This document shows positions 17,680-27,219 of a DNA stretch of 64,000 nt, in pieces. This stretch comes from Methylacidimicrobium sp. B4. Lineage in GTDB: Bacteria > Verrucomicrobiota > Verrucomicrobiia > Methylacidiphilales > Methylacidiphilaceae. The notes beneath the pieces are model-generated. The model made no database searches. It worked only from the letters and a program-made list of their open reading frames with translations, and had not been told where the DNA came from. Position numbers and translations under genes: made by a program. Position 1 is the stretch's first letter; each line of letters opens with the position of its first letter. Location: NCBI RefSeq assembly GCF_017310545.1, contig NZ_CP066203.1, positions 744,001 to 808,000 on the forward strand, written 5' to 3'.

Positions 17680-18755
17680 ATCCCATCTGCTCCGTCACCG
17701 TTTCGGCCGGCAGCCGCACCTATCCCGTCCGGATCGGCAGCGGCCTCCTGGAAGAGCTTGGACCCCGGCTTTCCTCCCACTACGCCCTGGGCGCGCGCCT
17801 CGCGCTGGTCGCCGACGCACGGCTGGGCTCCTACGCGGAAGCGGTCCGGAGCTCGCTCGCGAACGCGGGCTTTGAGCCCGCGGTGCTCTGGATTCCTTCG
17901 GGGGAAGGTTCGAAGAGCCTTTCTCAGCTTGGCCTCCTTCTGGAAGCGATGGCCGAGCACCGGATCGATCGGAAGGGGGCCCTGCTCGCCCTGGGCGGAG
18001 GGGTGGTCGGCGATCTCGCGGGCTTCGCGGCTTCGATCTTCCTCCGGGGGATCGCTCTCTTCCAGATCCCGACAACCCTCCTCTCGATGGTGGACAGCGC
18101 GGTCGGGGGAAAGACGGGGATCAACCTCCCCCAGGGGAAGAACCTGGTTGGAACCTTTTATCAGCCCTGGGAGGTCCTGGCCGATCTGCATACCCTCGCC
18201 ACCCTTCCCGAGCGCGAGATCCGCGCCGGCCTGGCCGAAGTGATCAAGTACGGCATGATCGCCGATCCTTCGCTCCTCTCGACCCTCGAGGAGAGATCGC
18301 TCGATTGGGAGGCGATCGTCCGGCGGTCGGTGGAGATCAAGGCGGCGGTCGTCGGCGAGGACGAGCGGGAGACGGGCGGAAGGCGGGCGATTCTCAACTT
18401 CGGCCATACCATGGGCCACGCCCTCGAAGCCGCCCTCGCCTACGGAACGCTCGTCCACGGAGAAGCGGTCGGCCTCGGCATGCGGGTGGCGACCCTCCTC
18501 TCCCAGCGGCTCTGCGGGCTCCCCGAATCGGCGGGCGCCCTTCTCGACCGGCTGCTCGTCCGTCATGGCCTCCCCCGGGTCGTCCCGGGAGTTTCCCGGG
18601 CCCGGATTCGCGAGGCGCTGCTGGTCGACAAGAAGCGGGAGCGGGGAGTCAACCACTGGGTCCTGCTTCGCGCCCTGGGCGATCCGCTCATCACCCGCGT
18701 TCCCGAGGAAGAGGTCGACCAGGCTCTCGCCATCATCCTCGATCCGCCGGCATGA
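17676..18755 (+). CDS. aroB: 3-dehydroquinate synthase
   Basis: A 359-residue NAD- and metal-dependent enzyme that cyclises DAHP to 3-dehydroquinate in the shikimate pathway. Family motifs: IPSGEGSKSL, LGGGVVGDLAGF (NAD loop), PTTLLSMVDSAVGGKTGIN (substrate site), LAEVIKYGMI and the metal-binding LNFGHTMGHALE and HGEAVGLGM. It is of standard length. The ATG overlaps the dnaE stop, and the stop overlaps the dprA start, so it is translated from the same message. Its place between dnaE and dprA is operon packing rather than a functional link. Confidence 0.97.
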   Translation: MNPICSVTVSAGSRTYPVRIGSGLLEELGPRLSSHYALGARLALVADARLGSYAEAVRSSLANAGFEPAVLWIPSGEGSKSLSQLGLLLEAMAEHRIDRKGALLALGGGVVGDLAGFAASIFLRGIALFQIPTTLLSMVDSAVGGKTGINLPQGKNLVGTFYQPWEVLADLHTLATLPEREIRAGLAEVIKYGMIADPSLLSTLEERSLDWEAIVRRSVEIKAAVVGEDERETGGRRAILNFGHTMGHALEAALAYGTLVHGEAVGLGMRVATLLSQRLCGLPESAGALLDRLLVRHGLPRVVPGVSRARIREALLVDKKRERGVNHWVLLRALGDPLITRVPEEEVDQALAIILDPPA

Positions 18756-19840
18756 CCCACCGCGAGGCGGTACTCCTCCTTCACCTGCTGCCGGAAATCG
18801 GCTCGGCTCGCGCCCGCCGGCTGATCGAGGCCTTCGGCTCCGCCGAAGCCGTCTTTGCCGCAGGGGAAGCCGCGCTCGCCCGCCTTCCCGGGATCGGGCC
18901 CAAGCTCGCTGCGGCAGTCGCCCGCGCCGATCCCGCCGCAGCCCAGAAGGAGAGGGCTCGCTGCCAGGCCCTGGGAATCGAGCTTCTCTTCCTTGGAGAG
19001 CCGGGCTATCCCGAGGCGCTCGCGGAGATCCCCGATCCTCCGCTTCTGCTCTACCTGCGCGGCGAGCGACCCGAGCGCTGGCTGCGCGGAGTCGGTGTCG
19101 TCGGGTCGCGCCGCACGAGCGTCTACGGAATCGAAGCGGCCCGTCGGCTCTCCTACCAGCTCGCCTATTCGGGCATTCCGGTGATTTCAGGACTCGCCCG
19201 CGGCATCGACACGGCCGCCCACATGGGAGCCTTGGCCGCTCAAGGATCGACCTGGGCCGTCCTCGGCTGCGGCATCGATCGCGTCTACCCTCCGGAAAAC
19301 GAGGCGCTCGCCCGCCGGATCGAGCAGACCGGCTGCCTCTTGAGCGAGCTCCCGCTCGGCACCGCCCCCGCCCGTCATACCTTCCCGCAGCGCAACCGGC
19401 TCATCAGCGGCCTCTCCTCGGGAGTGGTCGTGATCGAGGCGCCGATGGCGAGCGGGGCGCTCCTCACCGCCCAGTGCGCTCTCGAGCAGGGCCGGCAGCT
19501 CTTCGCGGTCCCCGGCCGGATCGACAACCCCCTGGCCGCCGGCTCCAACCGGCTGATCCAGCAGGGAGCCAAGCTCGTGACCGAAGCCGGGGACATCGTC
19601 TCGGAGCTGGCCCTCTGGCTCCCGGCGGCTCCCGTAGCCCGGGAGCGCCCCCTCCCCCCCTCCCTGACCGAGGAAGAGCGAGCGGTCTTTGCCGCACTCG
19701 GCCTGGACGAGAGCCTCTTTGATGCGATTGTCGCCAGAACAGGTTTGCCATCGCCGACCGTCTCTTCTACGTTGCTGCGACTCGAAATGAAGCGGCTCGT
19801 CCGCCGGCTGCCGGGAAACGCCTTCGTGCGTGTCGCCTAG
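18752..19840 (+). CDS. dprA: DNA processing protein DprA
   Basis: A 362-residue protein that loads RecA on incoming single-stranded DNA during transformation. An N-terminal helix-hairpin-helix/SAM-like region (residues 5-65, RLPGIGPKLAAAV) precedes the Rossmann core. The core has GSRRTSVYG, SGLARGIDTAAH, GCGIDRVYPPEN, FPQRNRLISGLS and GALLTAQCALEQGR. A C-terminal winged helix (about 310-362) completes the fold. The ATGA overlap with aroB couples its translation. The dprA-topoisomerase order with the next gene is a widespread bacterial arrangement. A role in natural competence is inferred from the family only. Confidence 0.95.
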   Translation: MTHREAVLLLHLLPEIGSARARRLIEAFGSAEAVFAAGEAALARLPGIGPKLAAAVARADPAAAQKERARCQALGIELLFLGEPGYPEALAEIPDPPLLLYLRGERPERWLRGVGVVGSRRTSVYGIEAARRLSYQLAYSGIPVISGLARGIDTAAHMGALAAQGSTWAVLGCGIDRVYPPENEALARRIEQTGCLLSELPLGTAPARHTFPQRNRLISGLSSGVVVIEAPMASGALLTAQCALEQGRQLFAVPGRIDNPLAAGSNRLIQQGAKLVTEAGDIVSELALWLPAAPVARERPLPPSLTEEERAVFAALGLDESLFDAIVARTGLPSPTVSSTLLRLEMKRLVRRLPGNAFVRVA

Positions 19841-19912
19841 CGGAGCGCCAGGCACCCGGCTCGCAAACCCAGAGGAAAACCCGCGGAAGAAAGGCGCGTC
19901 ATTCGAAAAGGC

Positions 19913-22486
19913 ATGGCCAAGACTCTGATCATCGCCGAAAAGCCGAGCGTGGCCGCGGATCTCGCCTCGGCCATCGGCGGATTCCCCTCCGGTCGCCATG
20001 ATGTCTACGAAAACGATCGCTACCTCATCTCCTCGGCGATCGGCCACCTGGTCGAGCTCTGCCGACCCGGCGACATGGACGAGAAGCACAAGGAGTGGTC
20101 GCTCGAGCATCTCCCGATCCTCCCCTCCGCCTTCCAGCTACGACCGATCACCCAGACCAAGCAGCGGCTCGATCTGCTCCTCCGGCTGCTCCGGAGGAGC
20201 GACGTCGAACGGATCATCAACGCCTGCGATGCGGGAAGAGAAGGCGAGCTCATCTTCCGCTACCTGATCGACTATGCTCGCGTCCAGAAGCCGGTCGACC
20301 GCCTCTGGCTCCAGTCGATGACCCCGGAGGCGATCCGCCAAGCCCTGAACCATCTTCGCCCTCAGGCGGAGATGGAGCCTCTGGCCCAGGCGGCGCTCTG
20401 CCGCTCCGAAAGCGACTGGCTCATTGGCATCAACGGCACCCGCGCACTGACCGCCCTCCACTCGAGACCCGGTGGCTTTGCTCTCACCCCGGTCGGAAGG
20501 GTGCAGACGCCAACCCTGGCGATTGTCGTCGGGCGGGACCGGGAGATTCAGGATTTCCGTCCCCGCGACTATTGGGAGCTTCACGGGACCTTTCAAGCCG
20601 CTACGGGCTCCTACACCGGACGCTGGTTCGATCCTGCGATCGCCGCCTCCAGGAGAAGAGCCGAGGCCTCGGAGGAGAGACCGGAGCGGATCTGGGAAGA
20701 GGCGCGGGCCCGGGCAATCCGGGAGCGCTGCCTCGGGAAGAGCGGGCCCGTCACCGAGGAGCGGAAGGTCCTTCTCCAAGCCGCTCCCCCCCTCTTCGAC
20801 CTCACCTCCCTCCAGCGGGAGGCCAACGGACGCTTCGGCTTCAGTGCCAAGCGGACCCTTCAGATCGCCCAGGCTCTCTACGAGACCCACAAGGCCCTCA
20901 CCTACCCGAGAACCGACTCCCGCCATCTTCCCGAGGACTACCGGGCGACTGTCCGCGGCGTCGTGGAAAAGCTCGCGCAGCTCTGGGAGGGCTCGGCCCG
21001 CACGATCCTCGAGAAGGGCTGGATCCAGCCCAACAAGAGGATCTTCGATAACGCCAAGGTCTCCGACCACTTTGCGATCATCCCGACGGGAACCCTGCCG
21101 GGCGGGCTCGATCCGGCCGAGCGGAGGATCTACGATCTTGTGTGCAAACGCTTCCTGGGTGTCTTCTACCCGCCGGCCCGCTTCGAGGCGGTCACCCGGA
21201 TCACCGTGATCGAGGGAGAGAGCTTCCGAACCGAGGGAAAGATCCTGCGCGATCCGGGCTGGCTCTCCGTCCACGGGAGAGAGGCCGTGGCGGAGAGGGG
21301 CGGGGAGGGAGAGGCCAACCTCGCTCCCATCCCCGATGGGGCGATGGCCCGGGCGGAAGCGCTGGAAGTCGTCGGGCTCTCGACCAAGCCTCCCCCCCAT
21401 TTCACCGAGGCCACCCTTCTCTCGGCGATGGAAAACGCCGGAAAGCTCGTGGAAGAGGAGCAGCTCCGGGAGGCCATGGCCAAGAAGGGCCTCGGGACGC
21501 CCGCCACCCGGGCGGCCATCATCGAAGGCCTCGTCCAGGAAGAATATCTGCGCCGGCAGGCCCGCGAGCTTCTCGCGACTCCGAAGGCCTTCGCCCTCTT
21601 CGAGCTCCTGCAGGCCGCAGGAATCCCCGTCCTCTCCTCCCCCGAGATGACGGGCGACTGGGAGTGGAAGCTCCAGCAGATCGAGCGAGGCACCTTCACC
21701 CGGTCCCGCTTCATGGAGGAGATCTGTCGACTCACCCGCCAGATCGTCGACGATGCGCGCCGCTTCGGCTCGGCCGATGCCTACGCGAAACCGATGGAGG
21801 CTGAGGGACCGGACGGCTCTCCCCTCGTCGAGACGCTCTACGACTATCGTTCGTCGAGCGGCTTCCGGATTCCCAAGTTTCTCGCGAGCCGGCCGCTCTC
21901 CCGGGAAGAGGTGACCACACTCGTCCGGCAGGGCGAGATCGGCCCCCTCTCGGGCTTCCGGAGCCGCTCGGGCCAGCCGTTCTCGGCTCGGCTCAAGCTC
22001 GGGCCCGAGGGGAAGGTGACCTTCGTCTTTTCCCAAGAGAGCTCCGAAGGAGCATCCCGGCAGATCATCAATGAGGAACCGGTCGGCTCTTGTCCCGTCG
22101 ACGGAGGAAGCGTCTTTGAGACCGCCACCGCCTACGCCTGCGAGCATGCCCTCAAGGAAGCTCCTGGCTGCTCTTTCCGGATCGGCAAGCAGATCCTGAG
22201 CCGGGAGATCTCCCGCGAGGAGGTCGCCCAGCTCCTCCGGGAGCGGAAGACCGCACTCCTTTCGGGCTTCCTCTCTCGAAAGACCAAGCGCCGCTTCTCA
22301 GCCTTCCTCGAGCTCAAGGAAGGAGGGAAGATCGGCTTCGCCTTCGAGAAGCGCTCCCCCTCCTCCGCTCCGAAAGAGGGCTCCCGCCGGTCCGGCGGCG
22401 GCGCGAAGGCAGCGCCCGCCCGGGCCAAGAAGGCCGCGAAGAAAAAATCCTCTTCCCGGGCGCGCGGGAAGACCGAGAAGAAGTAG
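19913..22486 (+). CDS. topB: Type IA DNA topoisomerase, topoisomerase III-like
   Basis: An 857-residue type IA topoisomerase. It starts with the Toprim motif LIIAEKPSVA characteristic of topoisomerase III. NACDAGREGELIF contributes acidic residues, and the catalytic tyrosine lies in TYPRTDSRHLP. GLGTPATRAAIIEGL follows. Instead of zinc ribbons there are C-terminal repeat domains (two units, about 645-700 and 735-795, each with SGF.SR...FSA.L.L) and a lysine-rich tail that probably binds DNA. It decatenates or relaxes negatively supercoiled DNA. It follows dprA by 72 bp. Confidence 0.9.
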   Translation: MAKTLIIAEKPSVAADLASAIGGFPSGRHDVYENDRYLISSAIGHLVELCRPGDMDEKHKEWSLEHLPILPSAFQLRPITQTKQRLDLLLRLLRRSDVERIINACDAGREGELIFRYLIDYARVQKPVDRLWLQSMTPEAIRQALNHLRPQAEMEPLAQAALCRSESDWLIGINGTRALTALHSRPGGFALTPVGRVQTPTLAIVVGRDREIQDFRPRDYWELHGTFQAATGSYTGRWFDPAIAASRRRAEASEERPERIWEEARARAIRERCLGKSGPVTEERKVLLQAAPPLFDLTSLQREANGRFGFSAKRTLQIAQALYETHKALTYPRTDSRHLPEDYRATVRGVVEKLAQLWEGSARTILEKGWIQPNKRIFDNAKVSDHFAIIPTGTLPGGLDPAERRIYDLVCKRFLGVFYPPARFEAVTRITVIEGESFRTEGKILRDPGWLSVHGREAVAERGGEGEANLAPIPDGAMARAEALEVVGLSTKPPPHFTEATLLSAMENAGKLVEEEQLREAMAKKGLGTPATRAAIIEGLVQEEYLRRQARELLATPKAFALFELLQAAGIPVLSSPEMTGDWEWKLQQIERGTFTRSRFMEEICRLTRQIVDDARRFGSADAYAKPMEAEGPDGSPLVETLYDYRSSSGFRIPKFLASRPLSREEVTTLVRQGEIGPLSGFRSRSGQPFSARLKLGPEGKVTFVFSQESSEGASRQIINEEPVGSCPVDGGSVFETATAYACEHALKEAPGCSFRIGKQILSREISREEVAQLLRERKTALLSGFLSRKTKRRFSAFLELKEGGKIGFAFEKRSPSSAPKEGSRRSGGGAKAAPARAKKAAKKKSSSRARGKTEKK

Positions 22487-22617
22487 CCGCTGCAGTCCCA
22501 AGCCTCCCTGGATGGTCGAATCCCGCTTGCGCTCGAGCCGGGCCTTTTGCCAAACTGTCCTCGTCGTCGGCTTCCGCCGCATCACACCAACCATCCACCG
22601 GGAGACTTCGTCCCATC

Positions 22618-24984
22618 ATGACCCCCCTCTCCGCCGAAAGACTGGAAAAGCTCGACTCCTATTGGCGTGCGACCAACTACCTGGCCGCGGCGCAATTCTA
22701 CCTCAAGGAGAACCCGCTTCTCCGGGAGCCGCTCCGACCCGAGCATCTCAAGCCGCGGATCCGTGGCCACTGGGGCTCCGCTCCCGGCCTCAACCTCATC
22801 TACGTCCATCTCAACCGGCTGATCCAGGATACGGGCGCCCGATTCCTCTTTCTCACCGGCCCGGGCCACTGCGCCTCGGCCATCTTGGCCAACGTCTACC
22901 TGGAAGGCACCTACTCGGAATTCTTCCCCGAGATCACCCATGACTTGGCGGGCCTCACCCGCTTCTGCCGGCAGTTCTCCTCGCCGGGAGGCGTGCCGAG
23001 CCATGTGAGCGCGATGACCCCGGGCTCGATCCACGAAGGGGGAGAGCTCGGCTACTCCATGCTCCATGCTTTTGGGGCGGTCTTCGACCGGCCGGAGCTC
23101 ATCGCGGTCGCCGTCGTGAGCGATGGCGAGGCGGAAACAGGCCCTCTTTCCGGAAGCTGGCAGTCGATCCACTTCCTCAACCCGAAGCGGGACGGGGCGG
23201 TCCTGCCGATCCTTCACATCAACGACGGCAAGCTCTCCGGCCCCACGATCTTCGGCCGGATGGAGGACGAGGAGCTCCGCCTGCTCTTCTCGGGCTTTGG
23301 CTACCAGGTGCTTACGGTCGCCGGCTCCGATCCCGCGAAGGTGCATCCCGAGTTGGCGCAGGCCCTCGACCAAGCCTACGAGCAGATCCGCTCCTTCCAA
23401 AAGGAGGCTCAGGAGAGCGGCGTCAAGGGACGTCCGCGATGGCCCTTGATCCTGTTGCGCACCCCGGATGGGTGGACGGGCCCCAAGATGGTGGACGGCG
23501 TTCCCCTGGAGGGCACTTGGCGGGCCCATCGCTCTCCCTTGATGGACGCAGGCGAGAATCCCGAGCATCTCCGACTCCTGGAAGGCTGGCTGCGCAGCTA
23601 CAAGCCCGAGGAGCTCTTCGAGGAGAGCGGACGGCTCCGGTCCGAGCTCGAGGCGCTCGCGCCCAAAGGCGATCTCCGGATGGGGGCCAGCCCCTACGCC
23701 AACGGGGGGAAGCTCCTGGTCGAGCTCGACCTGCCCGATTTCGCCAACTATGCGGTCTCGATCAAGCCGCGCGGGGCGGTCGACGCGGAAGCCACCCGGG
23801 TGGCGGGGAGCTTCGTCCGCGACGTCATCCGACGCAACCCCAACAACTTCCGTGTCTTCTGCCCCGACGAGACCGATTCGAACCGGCTCGGGGCGGTCTT
23901 CGAGGTGACCGACCGCTGCCTGGTCTCCAAGGTCTTGCCCGGAGATGACCATCTCTCTCCCGACGGGAGGGTCATGGAAATCCTGAGCGAGCACGCCTGC
24001 GAGGGCTGGCTCGAAGGCTATCTCTGGACCGGGCGCCATGGCCTCCTGGTCTCCTATGAGGCCTTTGCCACCGTCCTCGATTCGATGGCGAGCCAGCATG
24101 CGAAGTGGCTCAAGCTCTACAAGGAGATCCCTTGGCGCCACCCGGTCGCTTCACTCAACTACCTGCTCACCTCCCACGTCTGGCGGCAGGAGTATGACGG
24201 CTACACCCACCAGGGACCCGGGTTCATCGACACGCTGATCAACAAGAAGGGCGACGTCGTCCGGATCTACCTTCCGCCTGACGCAAACACGCTCCTCTCG
24301 ACCCTCGACCACTGCTTGCGCAGCCGCCACTACGTCAACCTGATCATCGCCGAGAAGCAGCCGGCGCTCCAATGGCTGAGCCTCGAGGAGGCCCGGGCCC
24401 ATTGCGCCCGCGGCGCCGGCATCTGGGACTGGGCGGGGAACGATGGGGGCGACCCCGACATCGTCCTCGGCTGCGCGGGCGACGTTCCGACCCTGGAGGC
24501 GGTGGCAGCCTCCTGGCTGCTCCAGACCCACATTCCCGAGCTCCGGGTCCGGGTCGTGAACGTCGTCGACCTGATGTCCCTGTCGCCTCCGGCCTACCAT
24601 CCGCACGGGATGGATACCCAGGACTTCGTCAACCTCTTCACCGAAGAGAAAGAGGTGATCTTCGCCTTCCACGGCTACCGGCGGATGGTTCACGACCTCG
24701 TGCACGGCCGGCCCAACCCGGCGCGCTTCCATGTGCGGGGCTACGTCGAGGAGGGGACGACGACGACCTCCTTCGACATGGTCGTCCTCAACGAGATGAG
24801 CCGGTACCATCTGGCCATCGAGGCTCTTCGCCGCGTCCCCCGCCTGGCTTCCCGCGCCCAGCCGGTCATCGATCTCTTCGAGAAGAAGCTGGCGGAGCAC
24901 CGCATCTACGTGAAGAGCCATCTCGACGACCTTCCCGAGATCCAGAATTGGACCTGGAGCGCCCCGCACCCGGCAATCGGATAG
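22618..24984 (+). CDS. xfp: Xylulose-5-phosphate/fructose-6-phosphate phosphoketolase
   Basis: A 788-residue thiamine-diphosphate enzyme of full family length that cleaves xylulose-5-P (and often fructose-6-P) with phosphate to acetyl phosphate plus glyceraldehyde-3-P or erythrose-4-P. Diagnostic text includes YWRATNYLAAAQFYLKENP, GHWGSAPGLNLIYVHLNRLI, TGPGHCA, the TPP-binding region SDGEAETGPLSGSW with HINDGKLSG, and the C-terminal MSRYHLA. It would feed acetyl-CoA formation from Calvin-cycle or pentose-phosphate intermediates. The 130-bp gap upstream probably holds its promoter. The downstream secreted-protein gene starts within its 3' end. Confidence 0.97.
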   Translation: MTPLSAERLEKLDSYWRATNYLAAAQFYLKENPLLREPLRPEHLKPRIRGHWGSAPGLNLIYVHLNRLIQDTGARFLFLTGPGHCASAILANVYLEGTYSEFFPEITHDLAGLTRFCRQFSSPGGVPSHVSAMTPGSIHEGGELGYSMLHAFGAVFDRPELIAVAVVSDGEAETGPLSGSWQSIHFLNPKRDGAVLPILHINDGKLSGPTIFGRMEDEELRLLFSGFGYQVLTVAGSDPAKVHPELAQALDQAYEQIRSFQKEAQESGVKGRPRWPLILLRTPDGWTGPKMVDGVPLEGTWRAHRSPLMDAGENPEHLRLLEGWLRSYKPEELFEESGRLRSELEALAPKGDLRMGASPYANGGKLLVELDLPDFANYAVSIKPRGAVDAEATRVAGSFVRDVIRRNPNNFRVFCPDETDSNRLGAVFEVTDRCLVSKVLPGDDHLSPDGRVMEILSEHACEGWLEGYLWTGRHGLLVSYEAFATVLDSMASQHAKWLKLYKEIPWRHPVASLNYLLTSHVWRQEYDGYTHQGPGFIDTLINKKGDVVRIYLPPDANTLLSTLDHCLRSRHYVNLIIAEKQPALQWLSLEEARAHCARGAGIWDWAGNDGGDPDIVLGCAGDVPTLEAVAASWLLQTHIPELRVRVVNVVDLMSLSPPAYHPHGMDTQDFVNLFTEEKEVIFAFHGYRRMVHDLVHGRPNPARFHVRGYVEEGTTTTSFDMVVLNEMSRYHLAIEALRRVPRLASRAQPVIDLFEKKLAEHRIYVKSHLDDLPEIQNWTWSAPHPAIG

Positions 24985-25838
24985 GGAAGAGGCGGAGGGG
25001 GCGATTCCAGCCGGCGATTCCCGGCCTCCTCCTCGTCCTCCTCTGCTGGCCCGCCGCGGGCCGGGCGTGGACGGAGCCACCGAAGAGCGCGCGGGGGCTG
25101 CACGAACGGGCCGTCCGGGTCTTCGGCCCGCTCACGCCGGCAGAAACCGCCCTTCTGTCGGCGGTGCCAGCCGGGCTGCCGGCACGGATCGGCTCGACCG
25201 TTCCCCCATGGCTTCCCCGCAATCCCCAGAGCCTTCCTCCGGGGGAGCTCCGCCGGACGATTCGCGCCGAGATCATCCGCTGGCTCCTCCTGAATCGAAC
25301 CGCGCGGGGCTTTCTCACCCAGCGCGGGATCGAGATCGATGGAGCCAGGATCTGGGGGCCAGTCTACCTCTCCTATCTCCGGATCGCCGTTCCGCTCCGC
25401 CTTCGCCACTGCTTCCTCCACTACCCGGTGGATATCCTCCACTTGACCATCCCGGCGCTCTCCTTCGCCGGATGCGCCGGGAGCGCGATCTACGGAGAGC
25501 GGCTTGTGGTCTCCGGCGACGTCGACCTCCGCGGCCTTCAGGCTTCGGAGGAAGTACGGCTTGGAGGCCTCCGCGTCGGCGGGAACTTCGATGCTTCGCA
25601 GGCGCGCTTCACCTATCGCCGCCCCTGCGCCCTCTTTCTGGAAGATGGTCGAATCGACGGTTCGCTCTCCCTGCGCGACAGCTCGTTTCTCCAGACCGGG
25701 GCGATCCTCCGCCGCCTCCGGGTTCGAGGCAGCGCCGACCTCCGCGAGATCCACCGTGGACCAGAGAGCAAGTTCGATCTGCGCCAGATGAGGGTCGGCG
25801 GCCGGTTCCTGGGATCCCAATTCCTCCGACGGGACTGA
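24948..25838 (+). CDS. Secreted protein with repeated beta-type segments, function unknown
   Basis: About 296 residues with a signal peptide (KRRRGRFQPAIPGLLLVLLC..AAGRA) preceded by no ATG or GTG in frame. The best available start is the TTG at 24948, inside the last codons of phosphoketolase, so the start is tentative. The C-terminal half has roughly 20-residue units (VSGDVDLRGLQAS, VRLGGLRVGGNFDASQA, IDGSLSLRDSS, RVRGSADLRE, MRVGGRFLGSQF) that suggest a right-handed beta-helix like pentapeptide or bactofilin-type repeats. No catalytic motif is evident. It is convergent with the outer-membrane protein gene, 23 bp apart. Confidence 0.65.
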   Translation: MDLERPAPGNRIGKRRRGRFQPAIPGLLLVLLCWPAAGRAWTEPPKSARGLHERAVRVFGPLTPAETALLSAVPAGLPARIGSTVPPWLPRNPQSLPPGELRRTIRAEIIRWLLLNRTARGFLTQRGIEIDGARIWGPVYLSYLRIAVPLRLRHCFLHYPVDILHLTIPALSFAGCAGSAIYGERLVVSGDVDLRGLQASEEVRLGGLRVGGNFDASQARFTYRRPCALFLEDGRIDGSLSLRDSSFLQTGAILRRLRVRGSADLREIHRGPESKFDLRQMRVGGRFLGSQFLRRD

Positions 25839-25861
25839 GGCGCTCCATTCCCCGGCACCGG

Positions 25862-26833
25862 CTAGTAATAGAAGCGGAACATCAGGTCCCAGGCATGGTG
25901 GAAGATGGCCGGCTCGGTCACCGCGATCTCGTAGCCCACGCCGAGCACCACCATGTAGCGCGTGCCGGGGATCGGAACGTAGCCGATTTCCAGCTCGGGC
26001 ATGAGGACGACCTGCGTCTCCCCGGAATAGGGGCCATTGGCCCAGTACGTGGAAAAGACCTCCAGCGTCGGCCAAAGATAGGTGAGCCAGTTGTACTGCA
26101 TGGCTACCCGGAGCGAGGCGGGAGTCCCCAGCTCCGAGGAGAGGCCGGTCGGGATCGCGACATCGACCCCGCTCTGGATGTCGAAATGACCCCAGCCTTT
26201 GCCGACCACAAAAAAGGGATCAAAGATCCAGGCACCCGTGCTGACCGGCATGGGCCCGATCGGTGCCTCGGTCAGCAGAATGACGCTCACCGCGTAGTTG
26301 CCGTTCTCCTCGTTGGCGGAAGCGATCCGGTACTTGAGGAAGGCCGCGGCATCTCCAAACCCGTTCGTCCCCGGTCCTCCCACATTGGTGGCGTACATCG
26401 GCGGGCTGAGCGCCAAGGCCAGGTTGTCGCCGAGGATATTCTTGATTCCGGTGAACGGAGCCGCGTACTGCGTCGCCTGGATCCCCCCCGGGGATTGCTG
26501 CCAGCCCTGCGAGTATTGCATATACTCCTCCAACCTCGGGGTTTGGGTCACCATGGCCGCGGGCCAGATCGGCTGCTCCTGGGAACGGGCGATCTCGGAA
26601 TGCGTGAGCCAGCGATCGATCCAGAAGTGCGGCCCCAATCGGACGGGCCCGGCGGAGGCGGAGCTCGCCCTGCCGGAGGCGGCCCCCGGGTTTCCATCCT
26701 CGGCCGCCTCCAGCCAGTTCCCCAGATATTGGCGGCGACTCGCTCCCTCCACGTCCGCCCATCCTGGCCGCGCGTCGAGGAGCCAGAGCAAGCCGACCAG
26801 CCCGACGACCACCGCCGGCCAAGGGCTCGGCAC
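25862..26833 (-). CDS. Outer-membrane beta-barrel-like protein
   Basis: About 323 residues. The start is set at the GTG at 26833 because it gives a signal peptide, MPSPWPAVVVGLVGLLWLLD with cleavage near GWA-DV. The frame remains open much further upstream but reads as Arg/Pro/Ser-rich junk. The mature part has alternating aromatic strands typical of outer-membrane barrels (YAVSVILLTEAPIGPM, WGHFDIQSGVDVAIPTG, YNWLTYLWPTLEVFSTYW) and ends in FRFYY with the terminal aromatic of barrel proteins. It resembles the putative MetA-pathway/transporter family of methanotroph and acidophile genomes. The tnpB element lies upstream and may disturb its promoter. Confidence 0.7.
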   Translation of the reverse strand: MPSPWPAVVVGLVGLLWLLDARPGWADVEGASRRQYLGNWLEAAEDGNPGAASGRASSASAGPVRLGPHFWIDRWLTHSEIARSQEQPIWPAAMVTQTPRLEEYMQYSQGWQQSPGGIQATQYAAPFTGIKNILGDNLALALSPPMYATNVGGPGTNGFGDAAAFLKYRIASANEENGNYAVSVILLTEAPIGPMPVSTGAWIFDPFFVVGKGWGHFDIQSGVDVAIPTGLSSELGTPASLRVAMQYNWLTYLWPTLEVFSTYWANGPYSGETQVVLMPELEIGYVPIPGTRYMVVLGVGYEIAVTEPAIFHHAWDLMFRFYY

Positions 26834-27190
26834 CGAGGCAAGGATCGTCCGCCGGCCGAACGGTCGGCCGCCAGGCTGGGTAGCGCGCAGGAGAGTTGCC
26901 ACGAGAGCAGTTGCCACGAGCAAGAGAGCAAAAAAGGAGCGCTCAGGCGAGCCCCCTTCCTCCGCGAGGAGCCTTTCCCGGACAGGAAGAGGCTCCCTGC
27001 CGGCTGCCCAGCTCTTCCCGGGCGCGATTCCTGGCGCCCTCGACCGCCGCGGAGGTGACCTGGAGCGCGACAAGCCTCGCCGTTCAGGGCGGGGAAGGAT
27101 AGCGGGGGAGGCGTTAGCTTTGGCTGAGTGTCCGTTGCTGGATGGACTCGTCACTGGACATTTCACGGAGACCAGGGAACGTTTGCATCC

Positions 27191-27211
27191 ATCATGATAC
27201 GCCCGTATGAT
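27191..27211. repeat. Conserved imperfect palindrome just upstream of tnpB
   Basis: ATCATgATAC GCCC GTATGAT ends 8 bp before the tnpB ATG. The same palindrome stands at 63437-63457 before the second tnpB, although flanking bases differ. It could be an operator, an RNA hairpin over the start region, or part of the left-end structure used in transposition. Confidence 0.5.
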
Positions 27212-27219
27212 TGAGCGCA

